A stretch of DNA of 64,000 bases, from assembly GCA_028583405.1 (NCBI GenBank), contig CM053251.1, positions 12,783,495 through 12,847,494 on the forward strand, given 5' to 3'. Position numbers and translations under genes: made by a program. Every line of letters starts with the position of its first letter. Position 1 is the stretch's first letter. The notes under the pieces are model-generated. The model did no database searches. It had not been told where the DNA came from and saw only the letters and a program-made list of their open reading frames with translations. This document shows, piece after piece, positions 1 through 42,800 of the stretch. This stretch comes from Pogonophryne albipinna. Lineage: Eukaryota; Chordata; Actinopteri; Perciformes; Artedidraconidae.

Positions 1-769
1 TATCCATATAGACACACATACCCAGATACATAAACATTCAGCATGTTTTCTTTTTTTATTTATATTGGCTATTCATACTGTATAAAATTGATAGATTTCC
101 TATTCCTGCTCTCATTTCCTAGTTATCTCCAGGCTCTTTGCAGTGGCTATACATCTGTTGCGGACGCAGTGGTCTTAAGCAGAAACACACCTGAGCAATG
201 GAGCAAACACAAATGCACTTGCACACTAGCATGTGCACATTCACATATAGATTTGCTTCGCAGGGTGGGCGTGGATTGAATATAGTGGAATCACATTATT
301 GCTGATGTATGTTTTTGCCTGGAGCACTGCAGTTCTCCTTCAGCACAGCAGCTTTATTAAAGTGGCAGAGATAAACTAGGCTGAAAAAAGTCAAATGCAG
401 ACAGGCTTTATCTTCATTGTTGACATTTAATCAGCCCAAGGTACTGACTCTGTTGGAAGGAAATCACTGCTTTTGTCAAAGGATGCCCCACCAACACTGC
501 TTGTCTTATTTATGGCCTTGTGAAAACTAAAAATAGCAAGAGATAGATGTTTGGTGTTGGCAGGTTTGCCTTGCTTTTTTTAGTGAAGGAATAAAAAAGA
601 GGTGGAGTTACGGGTGAAAGCTGCATGAAGCTTTTTATTTCCAGAAATCATGGGCAGCAGTAACTCAGTGCCAACGAGCCACGGGACTCCATTGCTAGAA
701 ACGATGGCAGCTCAAGTAAAAGGACATTTATGACTCAAGCCCTAACATCTACACTCTTTCTCTCTCCAG

Positions 770-28120
<27,351 letters not shown>

Positions 28121-29275
28121 TTCGGCACTCTTTGTTTGCACAGGTTTGAACAGATGGCTGCTTTTCCATTGATGTCAAGAGAGCTGGCAAGTCTGGCTCC
28201 ACACTCCACATGCCCTTTCTCTTAGGACAGGAAGTGAAATGTTGTTGGGTGGGAAAACAAATGAAGAAATGACTTTTGCACACAGATACCATTAACACAC
28301 AAAACACATTCATCTGAGGCCAGGCAAATGTGGACTGTGAGAGCTCTACTGTTGGACTAAAGAGGTGCAGAGAATAACACGCTGTCAGAGAAAAGTCTGG
28401 CCTTTCTGTTGTACTGTACTGTCGAAGAATAAGGGATTAAAAAAATACTCCAAGCAAAGAACTATGAAACTCCTGACATATCCTTTGGGGACTTTGCAGA
28501 ACCAGGGTCTTTTTAGTCATGAAGTACAGAACTAGAGCTAGTGTGGCTCCACTACACAGTCAAGACTCTAAAGTTAAGAAACCACTAATTCAGACTCAGG
28601 CCTTATATTTTCTCTATTGCACATTTAACTGTTGTCAAAGTAACAGCTAAAGAAAATATATTTTGCTGTACCACTAGTGTAAAAAGTCAAAAGAAGAAAG
28701 AAAAACTAAAGAAAAAAAGGCAACCATTCAGTAGTTATGCCCTTTCAATGTCAATAAGATTATTCAGACAAGATTACTCAAAGTCGTGGAAATGTACTTT
28801 TTCCTCTCACACTTGACTCATTGACGTATTATGTAAAAAAAAAAAAAAGTTTTGCGAGATATCAGTCCATATGAAATCATGCTCACGTATCTGCTTGTGA
28901 AGTGCTTTTGCTTTCATGAATGATGAGTTTTTGCCAGTAGTACATTTGTTAACACCGGGCCATGCACAGATTTGGAGTGAATTGGAAACTTGTGTAATTT
29001 ATTTTACTTGAAAGAAATCGTCAGCTTAAAGACTTATGTTCACATCAATGCGATATTGCAGTTTTTGCGGACATATTTCATCCTTTGACACTAATTAATT
29101 TATTAACTGAACTATTCTGAAAAAATGGAAAAAAAGAACATGGTTGGAAAGTGTGAAAAGTTGTTGCAGCACTGGTTAGGTTCATTTTATTTCTTTTGTA
29201 AGAGCCCATCATCAGCTGATATTTAATTCAACTCCTGTTTGATATCAAATAAATGTGAATTTTTTCTTGTTCGCA
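28121..29275 (+). other. adgrl2: adgrl2 3' UTR
   Basis: About 1.15 kb of AT-rich sequence without coding signal follows the stop codon and ends about 20 bases after an AATAAA signal. The end is inferred from the signal, not seen in a transcript. Confidence 0.7.
29248..29253 (+). terminator. polyadenylation signal AATAAA
   Basis: A canonical AATAAA sits in 'atcaaataaatgtg', followed within 30 bases by a T-rich stretch (ttttttcttgttcgc, then ctcttttttt). It is the first canonical hexamer after the adgrl2 stop. A weaker ATTAAA at 28,436-28,441 could give a short 3' UTR. Confidence 0.7.
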
Positions 29276-30480
29276 AATGTCTGGCTCTTTTTTAATGGTT
29301 TGCATAATATTTTTTACAATAGATCCCATGAAAACAGCACAAATAACAATATCTTAGACAACCAGCACTCAACCCATCTGTTCCTGATGAAGATATTAGG
29401 CTACCCTTAAAAAACTATGTACCAATATGCTACTCTCCTCTTTTTGTCTTTAAAAAAAAGTTGAAACAGGAATACATCGTTTTTTGGGGGACTATTTTAA
29501 GCTGTAGATTAATACACCTCTGGTTGCTTAGTGAGGATTTACAGCAGCAGAACACAATTATATCTGAATAACCTTTAACACTTGTGTGTCAAAAATAAAT
29601 AACCTAATGTATATTCAGTAGCCTACTGCTGAGAAAAACGAGTTGAAATATAAATGAATAAAGTTATACTTTATTAAACTATGGATTTAAGTTTTAAATT
29701 TATGGTTTTATTCATGTTGTTTGAAGCTACAGTTGTGCTAACGTTGTCAAATGTTTTGTTGCAGACATGCCCTTTTTCGCTAAAACCAACCGGAAGTTCT
29801 GCAGTGCAAGTAGCGAAGTAGTGTAGGCCCTACGTGATATCGCGTTTCTCAGAACTGCCATGTTGGAGCAGTTGCATACGCGTTGAGAGATCATGTATCA
29901 ACCTTTATATATACAGTCTATGGTATCAACGTTTTAAAAAGTTATTAAAGATTAGCATTTATCAGATAATAGGGAGAAGTTTTCCCAGCAGAAGCCACAT
30001 ACGCATATCTTATTTAGTTTCACTTCAGATTCTAAAAGGTATTTTATTAAGCGATCCACCGATTCCAGCAGATGGTGAGCCTCCCAGCCATGGATTCATA
30101 AAGACAAAGCTCCCAGGTTGATCTCAAGGAACCAGCCCAAAACCCTGATCCACACCTCTAATGAAACGGGCAGGTGAGCTCTTTGCTTTGTGGTGTAATC
30201 TGCCTCTAAAACATAATTTACACATTATTGACAGAGTGAACTCGGACCTATCAGATTAACAGCTCAGACCTCCATTTAATCCAAACTTGACAACTTTTCT
30301 CATTAATCATCACACACCTACTTGGAAGTTATTTGAATCTTCAAGATATCACACATAGCCTACTGTTACAAGGTGATCAGAGAACAAGCTTCTTTCAGAG
30401 AGACTTTTCTTTGATTTAATTTTTAAATGACCCAGTTTATTATTTTTTCATATCTATGTAAATGTTTTATTATTTTGCTT
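29276..30480. other. intergenic, no gene recognised
   Basis: AT-rich sequence downstream of adgrl2. 'tttatatatacagtctatgg' near 29,905-29,924 resembles the end of a dispersed fish repeat. Nothing else could be named. Confidence 0.5.
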
Positions 30481-30860
30481 TTAAAGGTAGGGGTATGTAC
30501 ATTTGAGAAACCGGCTCGAGATCGCTAGAATTTGAAAATACACGACCGAAGAAAATCTGCCACTTCGTTATAGATCCCCTCCGCCAACACACACGAACGC
30601 GCACATGGCACGAGATAAGTTTGTGCACAGATGGAAGGCTGACAGGCAGGTAGGCCATCCAGTTATTTTAGCCGGGCCGGCTCAAATGATTGGTCGTGCT
30701 TTTTACAGTACTACGGCTTCCACAGATGACATTTTTTAATGGATTTTTTGTCAAAGCACTTAAGATATTCATTGCTATCGGGATGTTAAGAGCATTCCAT
30801 GGAATATAACAAAAAGTGTATCTCCAGCCGGTTTCTCAAACTTACATACCCTACCTTTAA
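30481..30860. mobile_element. TTAA-flanked MITE, family C, copy 1
   Basis: TTAAAGGTAGGGGTATGTAC at the left and its near inverse (catacccTACCTTTAA) at the right, with TTAA at 30,481-30,484 and 30,857-30,860. Subterminal 'gagaaaccggctcgag' is repeated inversely as 'ccagccggtttctc'. The interior is shared, inverted, with the element at 60,604-61,078. Confidence 0.88.
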
Positions 30861-33800
30861 TAGGCAAACTAAGGTTACATTTTACAAAATGTACTGAATT
30901 TGTCAGTATGACAGTAGACATTACAATTGTGTTTCTTTATGTAATTTCTCATTGAGATTATAACCAAATAATAAAGTCAAATATCAAGTTTTAATCAAGG
31001 TTTACCAGACATTTCACTTACGTTTGAGTGTATATGTATTTAAGATTTAACAGTCAAATTATTTAGAAAAATGAAACCTGTGATAATGAATATGTTCTCA
31101 ATTACTTCAAGTCAATTCTGAATTATATTATATTTTAAAATGTTTTTCTAAAATACAGAATAGACTCATCGTATAACTGCCACTTTAAGAATACACAATG
31201 ACAGTAATTATGCAAGTTTAACAAGATCTCCGATAATCATTTGTGATATCCGTCTAAATCATTCCATGCGCTGAACAGTTAGCACATCATCTGAAGAGGA
31301 GACAGAGTGGATGGGACTCACATCATAGATTTAACAGATTTAGCGCTCGATATGTCTTTCATCCGTGACTTGCTTCTTTCCAAGTGTCCTGCTCCAGCTG
31401 ACCACACACACACACTCAGTAGACAAACAGTACATGCAGCCGCTGTAGGATATGGGTGGTGCACTTTATTAGTTTGAGCTTGGTGCCAGTTTGCTGTCAA
31501 GAGACTTGACGCTGAGGCCAAGGCAAAGCTCTGAGTCCACTATGGCTCTCAGCCTCTTTGTTTGAACATCAGCCTCTCGATTTACACAGAGACGTCCAAA
31601 AAGTCCAGAGAGACACCCAACTGCTCTGTGAATTATTCGGAAACTTGGCTTCTGCTCAGATATAAATCAGAAATAATGCAAAGTCGATGACCCCCTCACG
31701 CTTCACGGAGACTGGGCCAGGCATTGTCTGTGAAAGCTTATTTATTATAAACACTGTAGAATCGACATAGCGGCTCACTGTCCGCTTCACATGAGACTAT
31801 CTCTTGGGGGGGGGGGGGGTGTGTGTAATGTCTCTCCGAGGAGGGAAAGTTTTCTCACCTGTGTTTTCGTAACAGACAAAGTTGTGATGAATGAATGTGC
31901 TGAGCTTTGTCATGCATAAGGATCGGTTTTGTATGATGCATATATATTGGTTCATTATCACTAAGTCACCTGTGCTCTGTATTAGCTCTCTCACCCTATT
32001 ATTTCAAAGTACATTGGATTCTGAAATTGAACAATATATAAATGATCACATCCTTTCCCCAATAACACTGGAAGGGTCTTTGGTACAATGATCAGCATAT
32101 CCTGGGCTCTCGTTATCCTGCTGTGATGCTAACCAGCCATTCATCCTCTTCAGATGCTCCCTGCACCTTTTGACTTTCAGACATTACCATCTGTGATTAT
32201 CTGATTATATTAGGATGCTTCATATTAGCCATGCAGTGTTTGCACTGTAAATGAAAAACTTGTCAAAGTTTGCTGGAGATGAAAGTGCCTCATTTATCAA
32301 CTCGTCTTTTATCTGTGCGCAGTCAAAGCCCAGCTTCCATGGGGCAGTGGCAAATGAAGGAGCAATAACGCTCAGTCCGAAAAGACATTACCGTGTTTTC
32401 ATTTGAATCTCTTTGATGTTCCAGCCTCTGCTGATTTGGACATTATTTCATGTCCATCATCAAAAATACATCAAACAAGATGCTGCATTCAACATCAGAT
32501 CACAGGGCCTGGGCCAGTGTGTGTTATATTTAGCTATACTTAATTCTGCTAAAAACTGGAATACATATAATGTTCACAGGATCAGCTTTTTGACCCGCTT
32601 CACCTACGTATCGCCCTTAAAAAAAAAAAAGATATAATGATAATATTATTAAAATTAAAAGGTGTTCTTTCAGACAATCTTTATATTCTTGGATTGCAAT
32701 CTTTGGCTATTGCGGGAACAGCGCGTAATTGCATTAGCACAGCCACAATGCAGAAAGAGTATTGTATTTCCTCAGGGCCTCTGTAAATGTTCAGCTTACA
32801 TTCCTCTACATTTCACTCAGCAGCAGGAAGATAAAGAACATCTGATTCGCTCCTGCCACTGTCCCGCCGAACACACTGCTGCGTCTTGGCTGACTCGGCT
32901 TCTCTGCACATATAAAGCTGGTGCAAAGACAGAGAATGCCTGTCTGCAAAAACAGCTAAACAAGCCGTAATCAGTCTCCCTCACATTTCTTACTGCTGTG
33001 GTGCATAAAGAAATAGCACTTATAGGCTGGATGTAAATGTGAGAGCATGTGCGTTTAGGAAAAGCTGCACATACTAATATAGTAACCACATAATGTGAAA
33101 ATCCTGGTGAGCTTTTGTTTTTCTCTTGCATAATCTCCTGGTGCAATTATTGCAAATGAAGCATTTCGCAAAAAAAAAAATGTTTTAGCCTTTTTGTAGT
33201 TTGTTGTTTGAGTGCTTGTTAGCAATAACCACATATAGCCCCCTCAAACACCAACAGAGAGCTATTTAAAAAGATAAATGGGCTTTCTCCTCGACAACCA
33301 CAAAGAAGCCCATTATGGGGGATTACGACTTTCAGGTTTAAGATATGCTCAAGAGTCCTCTTTGAGTTTGATTGAGAAAGACTTTATATCATTTCTTGCC
33401 TGTGTGTGTGAGAAAATAAAGGAAGGAAAGAAAAGGCGAGTGTTTCAGATTGAGAGTTGGAGATGCAGGAATGCAGAAAGCGGGAGAAAGAGAAGGGTAA
33501 AATTGCGAGACAGACCCAGAGCAGCAGCAGTCTGAGATGTCAGAAACTATCCAAGTCTGAGCCCCTGCCGCTGTAAAACTGCCATACCTCGTAGGAAACA
33601 CCAGCAGTGACCTCAGAATTGGGCTAGGTAGCCTGTCACACCCATTATACAGTAAACACTCAACAGAGGCCCGTGTTAGTGTTGGGTTGTCTCTGTTAAA
33701 ATAATAGAGAAGCATTACCCTGACACACAAACATAACATATGAGTGCTATTAGTCAAAAGCTCTAGAGGAATTTTCCCTTATTTAATAAATTGGTACCAC

Positions 33801-36800
33801 CAATTGTTGGCTATTTGAGACAAAACGTAATGATTGTAATTTTAAGGATGCAGGACTGGGAGAGAAAAAAATATGAAAGTGACAATAAATTCCAGTCAAG
33901 CATATCCAACATGACTTCAAAAACACATTTGAACATAAAATATGGTCATTTTTACTGCATGTCCCACTTCAAAGCTCCTTTTGATATGCCAATTCAAGGA
34001 GACAGTGTTGTCAAAAACAACTGGAACAGAAACATCTTTGATGAATGAGAAAGATATTTTTCTTTTCCGGGCTGAAACTTGTATAGCACACAATATAAAT
34101 GTTTTATTCATTGGGGTTTCAGAGTGATAATTACAGACCATTCTCACAGATGTTTTTCATATATCTCAGAAACTGTATAGCCATTATTTACACGAAAAAC
34201 CTCTATTATACAAACACATCTGTATGTTTTTAGTATTTCTAATTCATCACCAAATAAGGAAAGGAAACATCGAAATGAGGCTTTCACTGCTGATTTGAGT
34301 TCTCTTTTTGTAAAGTACCACTTTAATAATGGAAAGTTGAATAGCTTTGTCGCAGCAGAAGTAAGTACTTTTTTTTGCTTCCACTGACTTCACAGCTGGA
34401 TCACTGAGAAAATGTGTAGCATTAAACTGCAGGACTTCTTTGCCTTATTTAAAAGGCTTTTATTCAGAGCTAATTTACTTACAGTTGATATAATCACTCA
34501 CCCAGGATGTACTGAGCCTTGTCTGACTGTTGAACACAGCGGTACAGTTACAGTAGCATGTGGAGATAATTATGAAGCTAAGATAATCAATGTCATGGTT
34601 GGAGTTGCATTCAAAAGATGCCCATAGCAATGTTTTGTGTTGGACCATTGGTTAGAAAATCAAAGTGACGGGTACGAAAAAAAGTTGAATAAAGGTTCAG
34701 CTTCAGCCTTGAAACTGTGATGAACAGAGCCACTACACATTGTGACATGTTTAATATTGCTTTCTTGTAGTTGCTAAATGACCTTTACTGTGGAATACAT
34801 CAACAAAGGTTCATATTTCATCAACATATTTGATTTAGGAGTTAAGGCTGACACATGCTCCAAACCACCCACAAATATACAAAAACTGAAGATAAACTAG
34901 AACAAACTCAAATGTTTCATTGTGACATTTGTTTTGGAAAGGTTTTGCTATCTAAACAATATCGTAAAGAAACTCGTACTCATAACCTCAGTGAATATGC
35001 TTTACTCTGACGCTGTGGAAAAAGTACTGACACTTTTATACAGTGGGAGATCACATTTTAGAAAGAAGCTCCTCAGCCATTTTTAACTTCCCAATATCGG
35101 CGTTCCCTGAAGGCATCTTTCCAAGAAAGGCCTGAACTAACGTCTGTGGATCGCAAGTCTGTGAGCTAAGGGAAGACTCCTTAGAAATGAGAAGTGTAAT
35201 TTCCCTTTTTTGGCTCAAAGTGTAAAAGCAAATATGTTGCCAAGTTGATTTAAAATCATTTTTCTCAAAATAAGGTTGTATGTAACTAACAATAGCATTT
35301 TAATATTAGCAAGGTATGAAAAACAAGATTCATGTTTATGTTTAGAAGGCAGTATGAGATTATTCACATGCCATTATACTTTAATCACTTTCATTAGGGT
35401 CATGTTTTCAGTTTTATTCTAGAGGTTATATTTTACTACAATCGATTTCATGTGGCTTTATAGGGCTTATTTAAATGTTATCTTTTACAAGACGCCAAAA
35501 TCCCTTCCATCTTGAGTTACCACGTTTTTGTTGTTTGGTAATTTACCATGGTATTACCCCAATTCAACAAACACACGAAAACATTTGAAAAAAAGACTGC
35601 TAATGAATATGAGGCATCTTATTTTGTGGGGACCCTACTCTCTTGTTATTTGCTCACAGATAGGGGTCCAGAGACGCAGCGTTCACAGTTGGACCCTCTT
35701 GATCTTTCTTCAAACTGCTCGATAGATTTTCTTTGTTGTGAATGACTGTATGAATATAAATCAGAGAGCTGATAAAAAGCCAGCATGCTCACACAGACTT
35801 GCTAGATTTCCTAGATAGATAATAAAATATAAAAATTCTAATGAAGCGAAATAAATAAGTGCAAATATCTGCTTCTGTTCAGAGAGAGCTTTTCTTTTTT
35901 CTTTGGTGCAATGTAAGAAAAATTATTCAGCAGTCGACAGAAGAGATTTTGTGGAAATGTACTCGAAGCTGCAGCTCTGTGTTCCCGGTTCTTCGAGAGA
36001 TCAAATAATTAAAGCTTGAGGCATTTCGAAACATTTCTTAAGTTTTCGCCCCAAACCTACAGACGTCGAACAGATTTTAGTTTCTGGAGTGCACAGTGCA
36101 ACACTTCAGACATTAGAGGTGACTAACATCTTTAGAAAACTACAGACCTAGTTTTCCAAAAAACAAGGTAGTGACATGAATTGAGATCAGCCTGTCACAC
36201 TGACACCCAAAACATGTGCTTTACAAATAACAAACGTATCACACTTAACATTTGCATAAGAGATCTGTTGAGAGAGATCACGCCTGTTGTGTTCGCTGTT
36301 GTTCATGAACACTAACACTAAGTTAAGGAAGTGTTCAGTAACCTTCCAGCATTTTAGAGGTGATTAAACACAAAATATTAAGGAGGAAAAAAAGCTTTGA
36401 CATTTTTCATATTTTTTTCCCATTTCATTTTTTAGAATAACGAGGGGGCAAATTTACATTTTTCCCATATTAGGGTTGACATAACCCCCTGTCCCCCACA
36501 CACATTTTGCCCTTGTTTGCTTTGGCAGAGCAAAGAGGAAACATTTTTCAGTAAATGCAGAAATTAAAATCCCCCACTGCACTCGGGGTCTTTATTGTGT
36601 GCACTCGGTTTCCTTCTTTGTCACCATTTTGAGTCAGGAATTGCTGAGAATGTGAGTCATCTGTATTGTGTTTTTTATTTAAAACATGGTGAAAGAAATA
36701 CAACAAATACAATAGAGAAGGCTTTTTCTCTTTTGGGTTTATACTTAAAATACAAAAATAAGATAAATTAGTATTTGGTTGTAAGTGTGAGCTTCTAAAA

Positions 36801-39800
36801 TTGTCAGAAAAAAATCACCTCTTGTTACAATGCCAAATCAAAAGGTAGCTTTTTGGCCAATACAACAACCAATATAGTATTGAATTGAGTAAGCAGAGTC
36901 TTTGATGATAGCATCTTGGTCCACTACTAGCTAACATATATTATTTTCCAATGTCAATCTTACCGTTGGATGAATTGCACTGATATTTTAGCCTACTCAC
37001 TTTGGCTATCCCCTGGGTTTTTCTAGAGCACCACCATCAGTCAAAGTAAGCTGTTGGCCTACTTTGTGTTATCGTATATTAGATCATGTTGGCATGCCAA
37101 CACTCTAAAGCAAGATAGAGGAACATGGAAAACAATATATTAGCTTAACATTGGCAGAACTCCTTCTTTAGTACTATTTGGGATTTCCCAATTAAATGTA
37201 GACAACGTCCTTTGTTTAAGGCCTAAGAGAGGTAGGGAATTGCACACCAAGGCCATTCTGATCCTTCCTTGATTAGGTTGAGACCTTTTTTCAGCAGAAA
37301 TGTACAGCCATAAAGTCTGGACTTTAGGCCCTGTTGATATGTTCCTCTCTTAACCTTATTGATTGCGGCTGATTTTAATCAATCTTAAACCTAGCTGGAT
37401 TTAATTTTCTTTGCCTTTCCTCTCACGGAAGAATTCCATAGGGCAGCCCCCGCTAAAGGATGGTGGTATTCTCTGATCTTATACCACAAATTCTGTAAAG
37501 ATGCCGTACTGTTGTGATGTGATGGAAAAGCTGATTTAGATCAAAGTAAATTCACTCAAGTTGTGTTTATCTGTTTATGAGTTATGGTCATGATGATTTG
37601 ACTGATTATTTAGTTCTTTAACACATCCTGAAGTTTGCAATGTCTGCTTGGCATGGCAAACGTTTTTCAGTAAAGCAGCAAGTCAGGTTTATGTGTCAGA
37701 ACGAAAGTAACAGATGTTTCTTACGTCCCTCTCACTTACAACAGCATGTATTCCCCCCTAGCCTCTAATGCGTTCACACTGTGTGTGTTACGGCATTTAT
37801 TTAAAGCATATGTATGTCTTATTTCACAGTATTTTTGCCTGGGGTCCAGTGTCTCTTTTGTCTGCAAAGGACCCATGAGGCGTTTACTGAGGGCACAGAG
37901 CACAGCATCTGTCACAACTTTGACAATGAATGAAAAACTGATATTGGGGCACCCAGGTAGCTCCGCTGGTGACGGGGTGTTGAGGCTGAGTCCTTATCAC
38001 AGCCGCCCTCTTCTGCCGGTGTCCACTTTTTCTCTCTCCCCAGTGTAATAGAGCCAAACTCAATTTTGTATTATCAATACAACTGTCTGAATCAATGATA
38101 TTGATAACATTTCTCTAACAGCTAAACTGTTCTTAGTGTTTGAAATTCAAAAATGTAAATTGTTCAAATAAGGAACATACCTGTGCAATCAAATATTCAC
38201 AATAATGCAAACTAAAAAATGCAAACATTTCACATTTATGCCTTGGTGTACTTTTTGACCAACCGACTTAAATTGTTTTATTCATTATTGAGGCTTTATT
38301 TATTATACAATTTGTTATTTATGAAAGAGCCATTCTATCATTATTATTCTTTTTACAACGTTTTGTGAAGGCACATGTGTGTGTTTCTTTTTTTTCAGTA
38401 AATGTTTTATTTATTATGTTTATTATGTTATTATTTTCAGACATCTTTCCCAGTCCAGGGAATCAGTATTTCCACAATTGTGAACAATGAAGAATGGTGG
38501 CGGAAGCAAATGGAATCACGAAACACAATCTTGTTTCCTCTATTATTTAAAGGATGTACATTTTCAGCATGAACATTAGATTATGAAAGGTTTGTAAGTA
38601 TGATATACAAAAACTGGCTTGTTATATTAAAATGTATAACACTTAGTTTGATAATCAAGTAGTTAATACATTACATCTCTTATCTCTATTATGTAGTACA
38701 TAATGTAGATATAATTGTGATTTCATGTTGGTAATATATACAGTTTTATTAATATGAACCATGTCATCATAGGATATATTTTATTTAGTGGCAAATACTG
38801 TGAACAAGCTAACAGAAAAATGTCCTTAGCTCAAAGTGTTCAGGTAAATCTTTCCTAACTAAGTTGGCCTAAAAAGTCATTCTGTTTTTTCTTCCAACTG
38901 CTCCAGAAGAAAAGATTGAATAGACCTAAAGGATTGTTCTTGACCTTCCCTTGATTTTCAAACGGCATTTCTTGTTTTCCCTGGTGACTTTTCCGGGGGT
39001 AACTGTAGTTTAATGCACCGTTAAAAGGCTACAGCTGGAAAAGTGAACAGGAACATTTTTTAACAACCTCGCTAAGCCTCTAAAGCCCAAACCCAGAGCA
39101 GTCTGTGACCACCTCACGCAGAAGGGGAAGCAGTCCCTCAAACCGCAGCCTCCAAATGCTGCATGTCAATCTTCCACGTAGGGCAGATGCGATGGTCATT
39201 TCACTTTCATTTCTCTTAGAGAGCCTGTCAAGTATTGATTTTGAAAGCATCTCCTGACCACGGATGAATTGTAATACAATTTGGATTGTGGTATGTGAGA
39301 TATGGCCTCGTGGAGACCTTGAAGGCGTCAAGAAGAAATAGGGAGGCTTGTGTAGCTTATTTCCAGAAGGGGGGAAAGGGATCCTTCCTGGATGTGCTGG
39401 ACATATATATCCTGAAGGAGCAGCAAATCTTGAAGGACATGTAGTAGTCAAAAGAGATTAATTTCACCATAAAGAGGATATATTATAAGGCTGTGTCCTG
39501 GAGTTTTACAATTCGATAATGTGTCTGAAAAAAAAGAGTTCTACTACTTGTCCTTGAGTAGGAGAGCACATAGAATATATCTCTAGGACATTAGTTTGTA
39601 GAAATCACGAACAAATGTAAAAAACAAGCACACTCACACAACTTAGTAAGAAAAACTGTGTAAGTATGTGAGTCTTGAAAGAAGACAATGGGGTAAACCG
39701 CACAACAAGGGGTGCCAGCGTTCATATTAGATCCAGGCCCTTGGGCGTCATTGCGTGTTATGAGTTCAGCATGAATTGCTGCCTTTGGGAACATTTGTTC

Positions 39801-42800
39801 TTGACATAATAACGGGAACCCTGACTCTCGATGGAACAAGAGATGCAGAGGAGCATGGTTAGTGACAAATAATTCAGGTTTTTACAAGACAGATCTGATT
39901 CCCAACACTATAAAGAGCAAATATGTCCCTCTGTTACGTGTGCTTAAACAGTAATTGCAGTTTCAGGAAAGGATAGGCCACAAAAAAGAGATGGTATTGT
40001 TGTCATGGCAACAACCAAACACATTTCAGTTTGTTTTTTATAGCTGAGATTATTTGTTTAATAAATAATAAGACAAAAGAAGACGTATGATTAAGGAAGA
40101 TTTCACTTTTGCAGTAATTTACTTACATTCCTACTCACACATTTTTCACTATTTTCTTACATTTTATAGGCCCAAATAAGTATTAATTAGTTAATTTGCA
40201 AACAATCAGTAGTAGATAGATAATACAAATGTATTATACAGTATAAGTAGTGTATTTTTACATCACATGTTCATTCAACACATGGCTGTCTAAAACTAAA
40301 CTAAACCTAAAATTGAAAATAAACAAGTTTTTGATCTCATATTTCAGTGTCACTTTTCACATTTATTGCTCTGCTTGACCGTTTGACAGACACCAACACT
40401 CTAGAACAGGCACTCATGCACACACACACACACACACACTTTTGGCACACATGCCCTATTGGACTTCCAAGCCTTGCGACCGTCATGTCCATCTTTTCAA
40501 ACACTGTCCAGACAGGAGGAAAACCTTGGCCATCAGCTCTCCGCTCTGAACCTGTCCATCACTGTCACTTTGGATCAGTGGTGCAGAACTCATCCTTCCT
40601 CTCCCGCTGGTCCCCGCCGGACTGGACTTGCTCAGTCTCGCCCCTCATATCGCTGTCAAGATTCCCGACTGACAGCCTGCTGCTGCAGCTGATTCCGGTT
40701 TGTTGGCCCTGCTACGGGCCGATGCCAGCAATCTGTGCTTTGGCAGTGGGTGGCCGCCTGGTAAAGCAAAAGCTTTGATAGGTACAATGATAGAGTTATT
40801 GATATGGGCATCTCAACCACCCAAAAGCACTATCATATGCATGGAATAGCAGCGTGCTGGAATGACGATCCCTGACTTTGACGTGAGAATGCTCACATTT
40901 TGAAGTTCACAGGGAAAGATGGCGATGCGGGTAAAACACGCACACATGTCTCAACTGCTTGAGCAGACCGGATGTCACACCAGTCTTTGGTCTGTGCATG
41001 AGCTCACGCCTTATTCTTTTTCTCTCTCTCTCTCTGCACCACATGTGTGAATTTTATCGTAATGGCTGGGGTTTCCAGAGAAGTCTGGATTTTTCAAACA
41101 AACCACAACAGGCGGTAAACCCAGCTTCTCAACCTCCCACAGAGACGGGGACAGTCATTGGAGAAGTGAGAGTGGGGATTGGAATTTAATTACAGCCTTA
41201 AAGCCCTCAGAGTCCAATATGAGAGAGAGGGATGAGACATAAATCTACAGGGGTGCCTTTGTTTGTACGGTGGCTACAACAAGAAAATCATTCAAAACCC
41301 ACTGCGGAGACACGAATGTCTGTAGAACTGCAGTTCAAAGTTTGACGGATGAACAACTGGGCTTTCAAAGACTGACATAGTCACTCATTCAACCCAGCTT
41401 TCTTTGATTAAAGTGTCCATTCTTGTTCCTATTGTGGAACACTGTGCTGCAATAACAGACTGGAGTAACAAAGACAAATATAGATTTGATTACACCCTTG
41501 ACAGTATGTCAATCAGTAGGCTATTTATGATCTTATATTCAAATGATGGTAACATTTCAACAACTCGAGAAAAAATGAGATTTTAACTGTTTTTTAAGCC
41601 AAAGAACACTGGGGAGTTTGCTGATTAACTAAAGAAAGATGGTTTTCTAAACTATCTGTGACTTGCAATACATTTGGAAGCTAAGATTCATGGCTAAAAT
41701 CTATCAGTCTTTTTCCACATTGCTGACCATAGATGCAATTCCCCTGTGTCTGACTCAAAGAACATGGATGTACTATACAAGGAAACCTATGGCCTTATGA
41801 TTAGATTCAAAGCTGCTTTGGCCAACACATCAAGGGAATTCTCTGGGCTGCAGATTGGCCAGACTGGCGGCAGAGCGTGGAATCTGCAGAGTGAGTTAAA
41901 AGTCACAGGCCTGCTCCCAATCCATCGTATTTCAGCCAGGGTGGGGCAACGAGGATGAAAACCAGATTTAGTGCTCCACATTCTGTTCCACATAGAGCGT
42001 GAAAAAAAGGCCAGAAGGAGTCTTTCTGTCTCTTTTTCACTTCAGCTTCACATTTGTAACAGAGATCCATTGAGGACGTTGTTTTAGGTCTTACCCGGCT
42101 GCCGCTCTGATAGGTGTGACAGGCAACATTGAAGGGTAACATTCACAATGCTGTGGCTTGCAGTGAAACTCCAATAAAGAGGGAGAAATCACGCTTGTGG
42201 CTGTATGTGAGGCTGACAGGGGGTGGGGCATCCTCTAGTGCAGAAATCCAGATGTAGGTCACTGCCAAAAAATTCCAAAATCCTGATGTTCAAGCCAACA
42301 GGGAGGTTGCAAAACCTTCTCCATGTAAATAACGTCAGCAAATCACCCCGTACAATCCCTGCCATAAAGAATCTGGAGCCGTTTAAGCTGAAACAGCCAT
42401 GAGAATACAAACCGCATGTCTTCTTCTGTTAGCGTTTCTTAAATCACCTCAGCCCTGCTCAAACCAAGTATCAGGGTGCAATTTGAAAGGGGTACGCCAG
42501 GCAATGGATGTGGGGGTATGACGTCGGTAGAGCTTTCATAGGAAAGTAGTTGGGATCTCTAACATTTCAGCCATGATTGTTTTTGACATCAATATCATGC
42601 TAATATATCTTTTCAAACTGACTAGGTTTGCTTAACAAATTGCTGCAAAACTAATGCTTACATTTTGTTTGTCTGGACCAAAGTCTTTAGGAATCTATTT
42701 TTGGGATTAAATGAAGTCATATGCTGAATTTTCCCCTGATGTAGTTGGCCTTGTTCCAGGTGTAGGTCTCAATCCCCATCGTTTGAACTAAGAGGATGAA

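Noticed and set aside
40347..40778. 143-codon ORF in a GC-richer patch
   Set aside because: Two frames are equally open, the start includes a CA repeat, and no domain, splice pattern or known similarity is visible.
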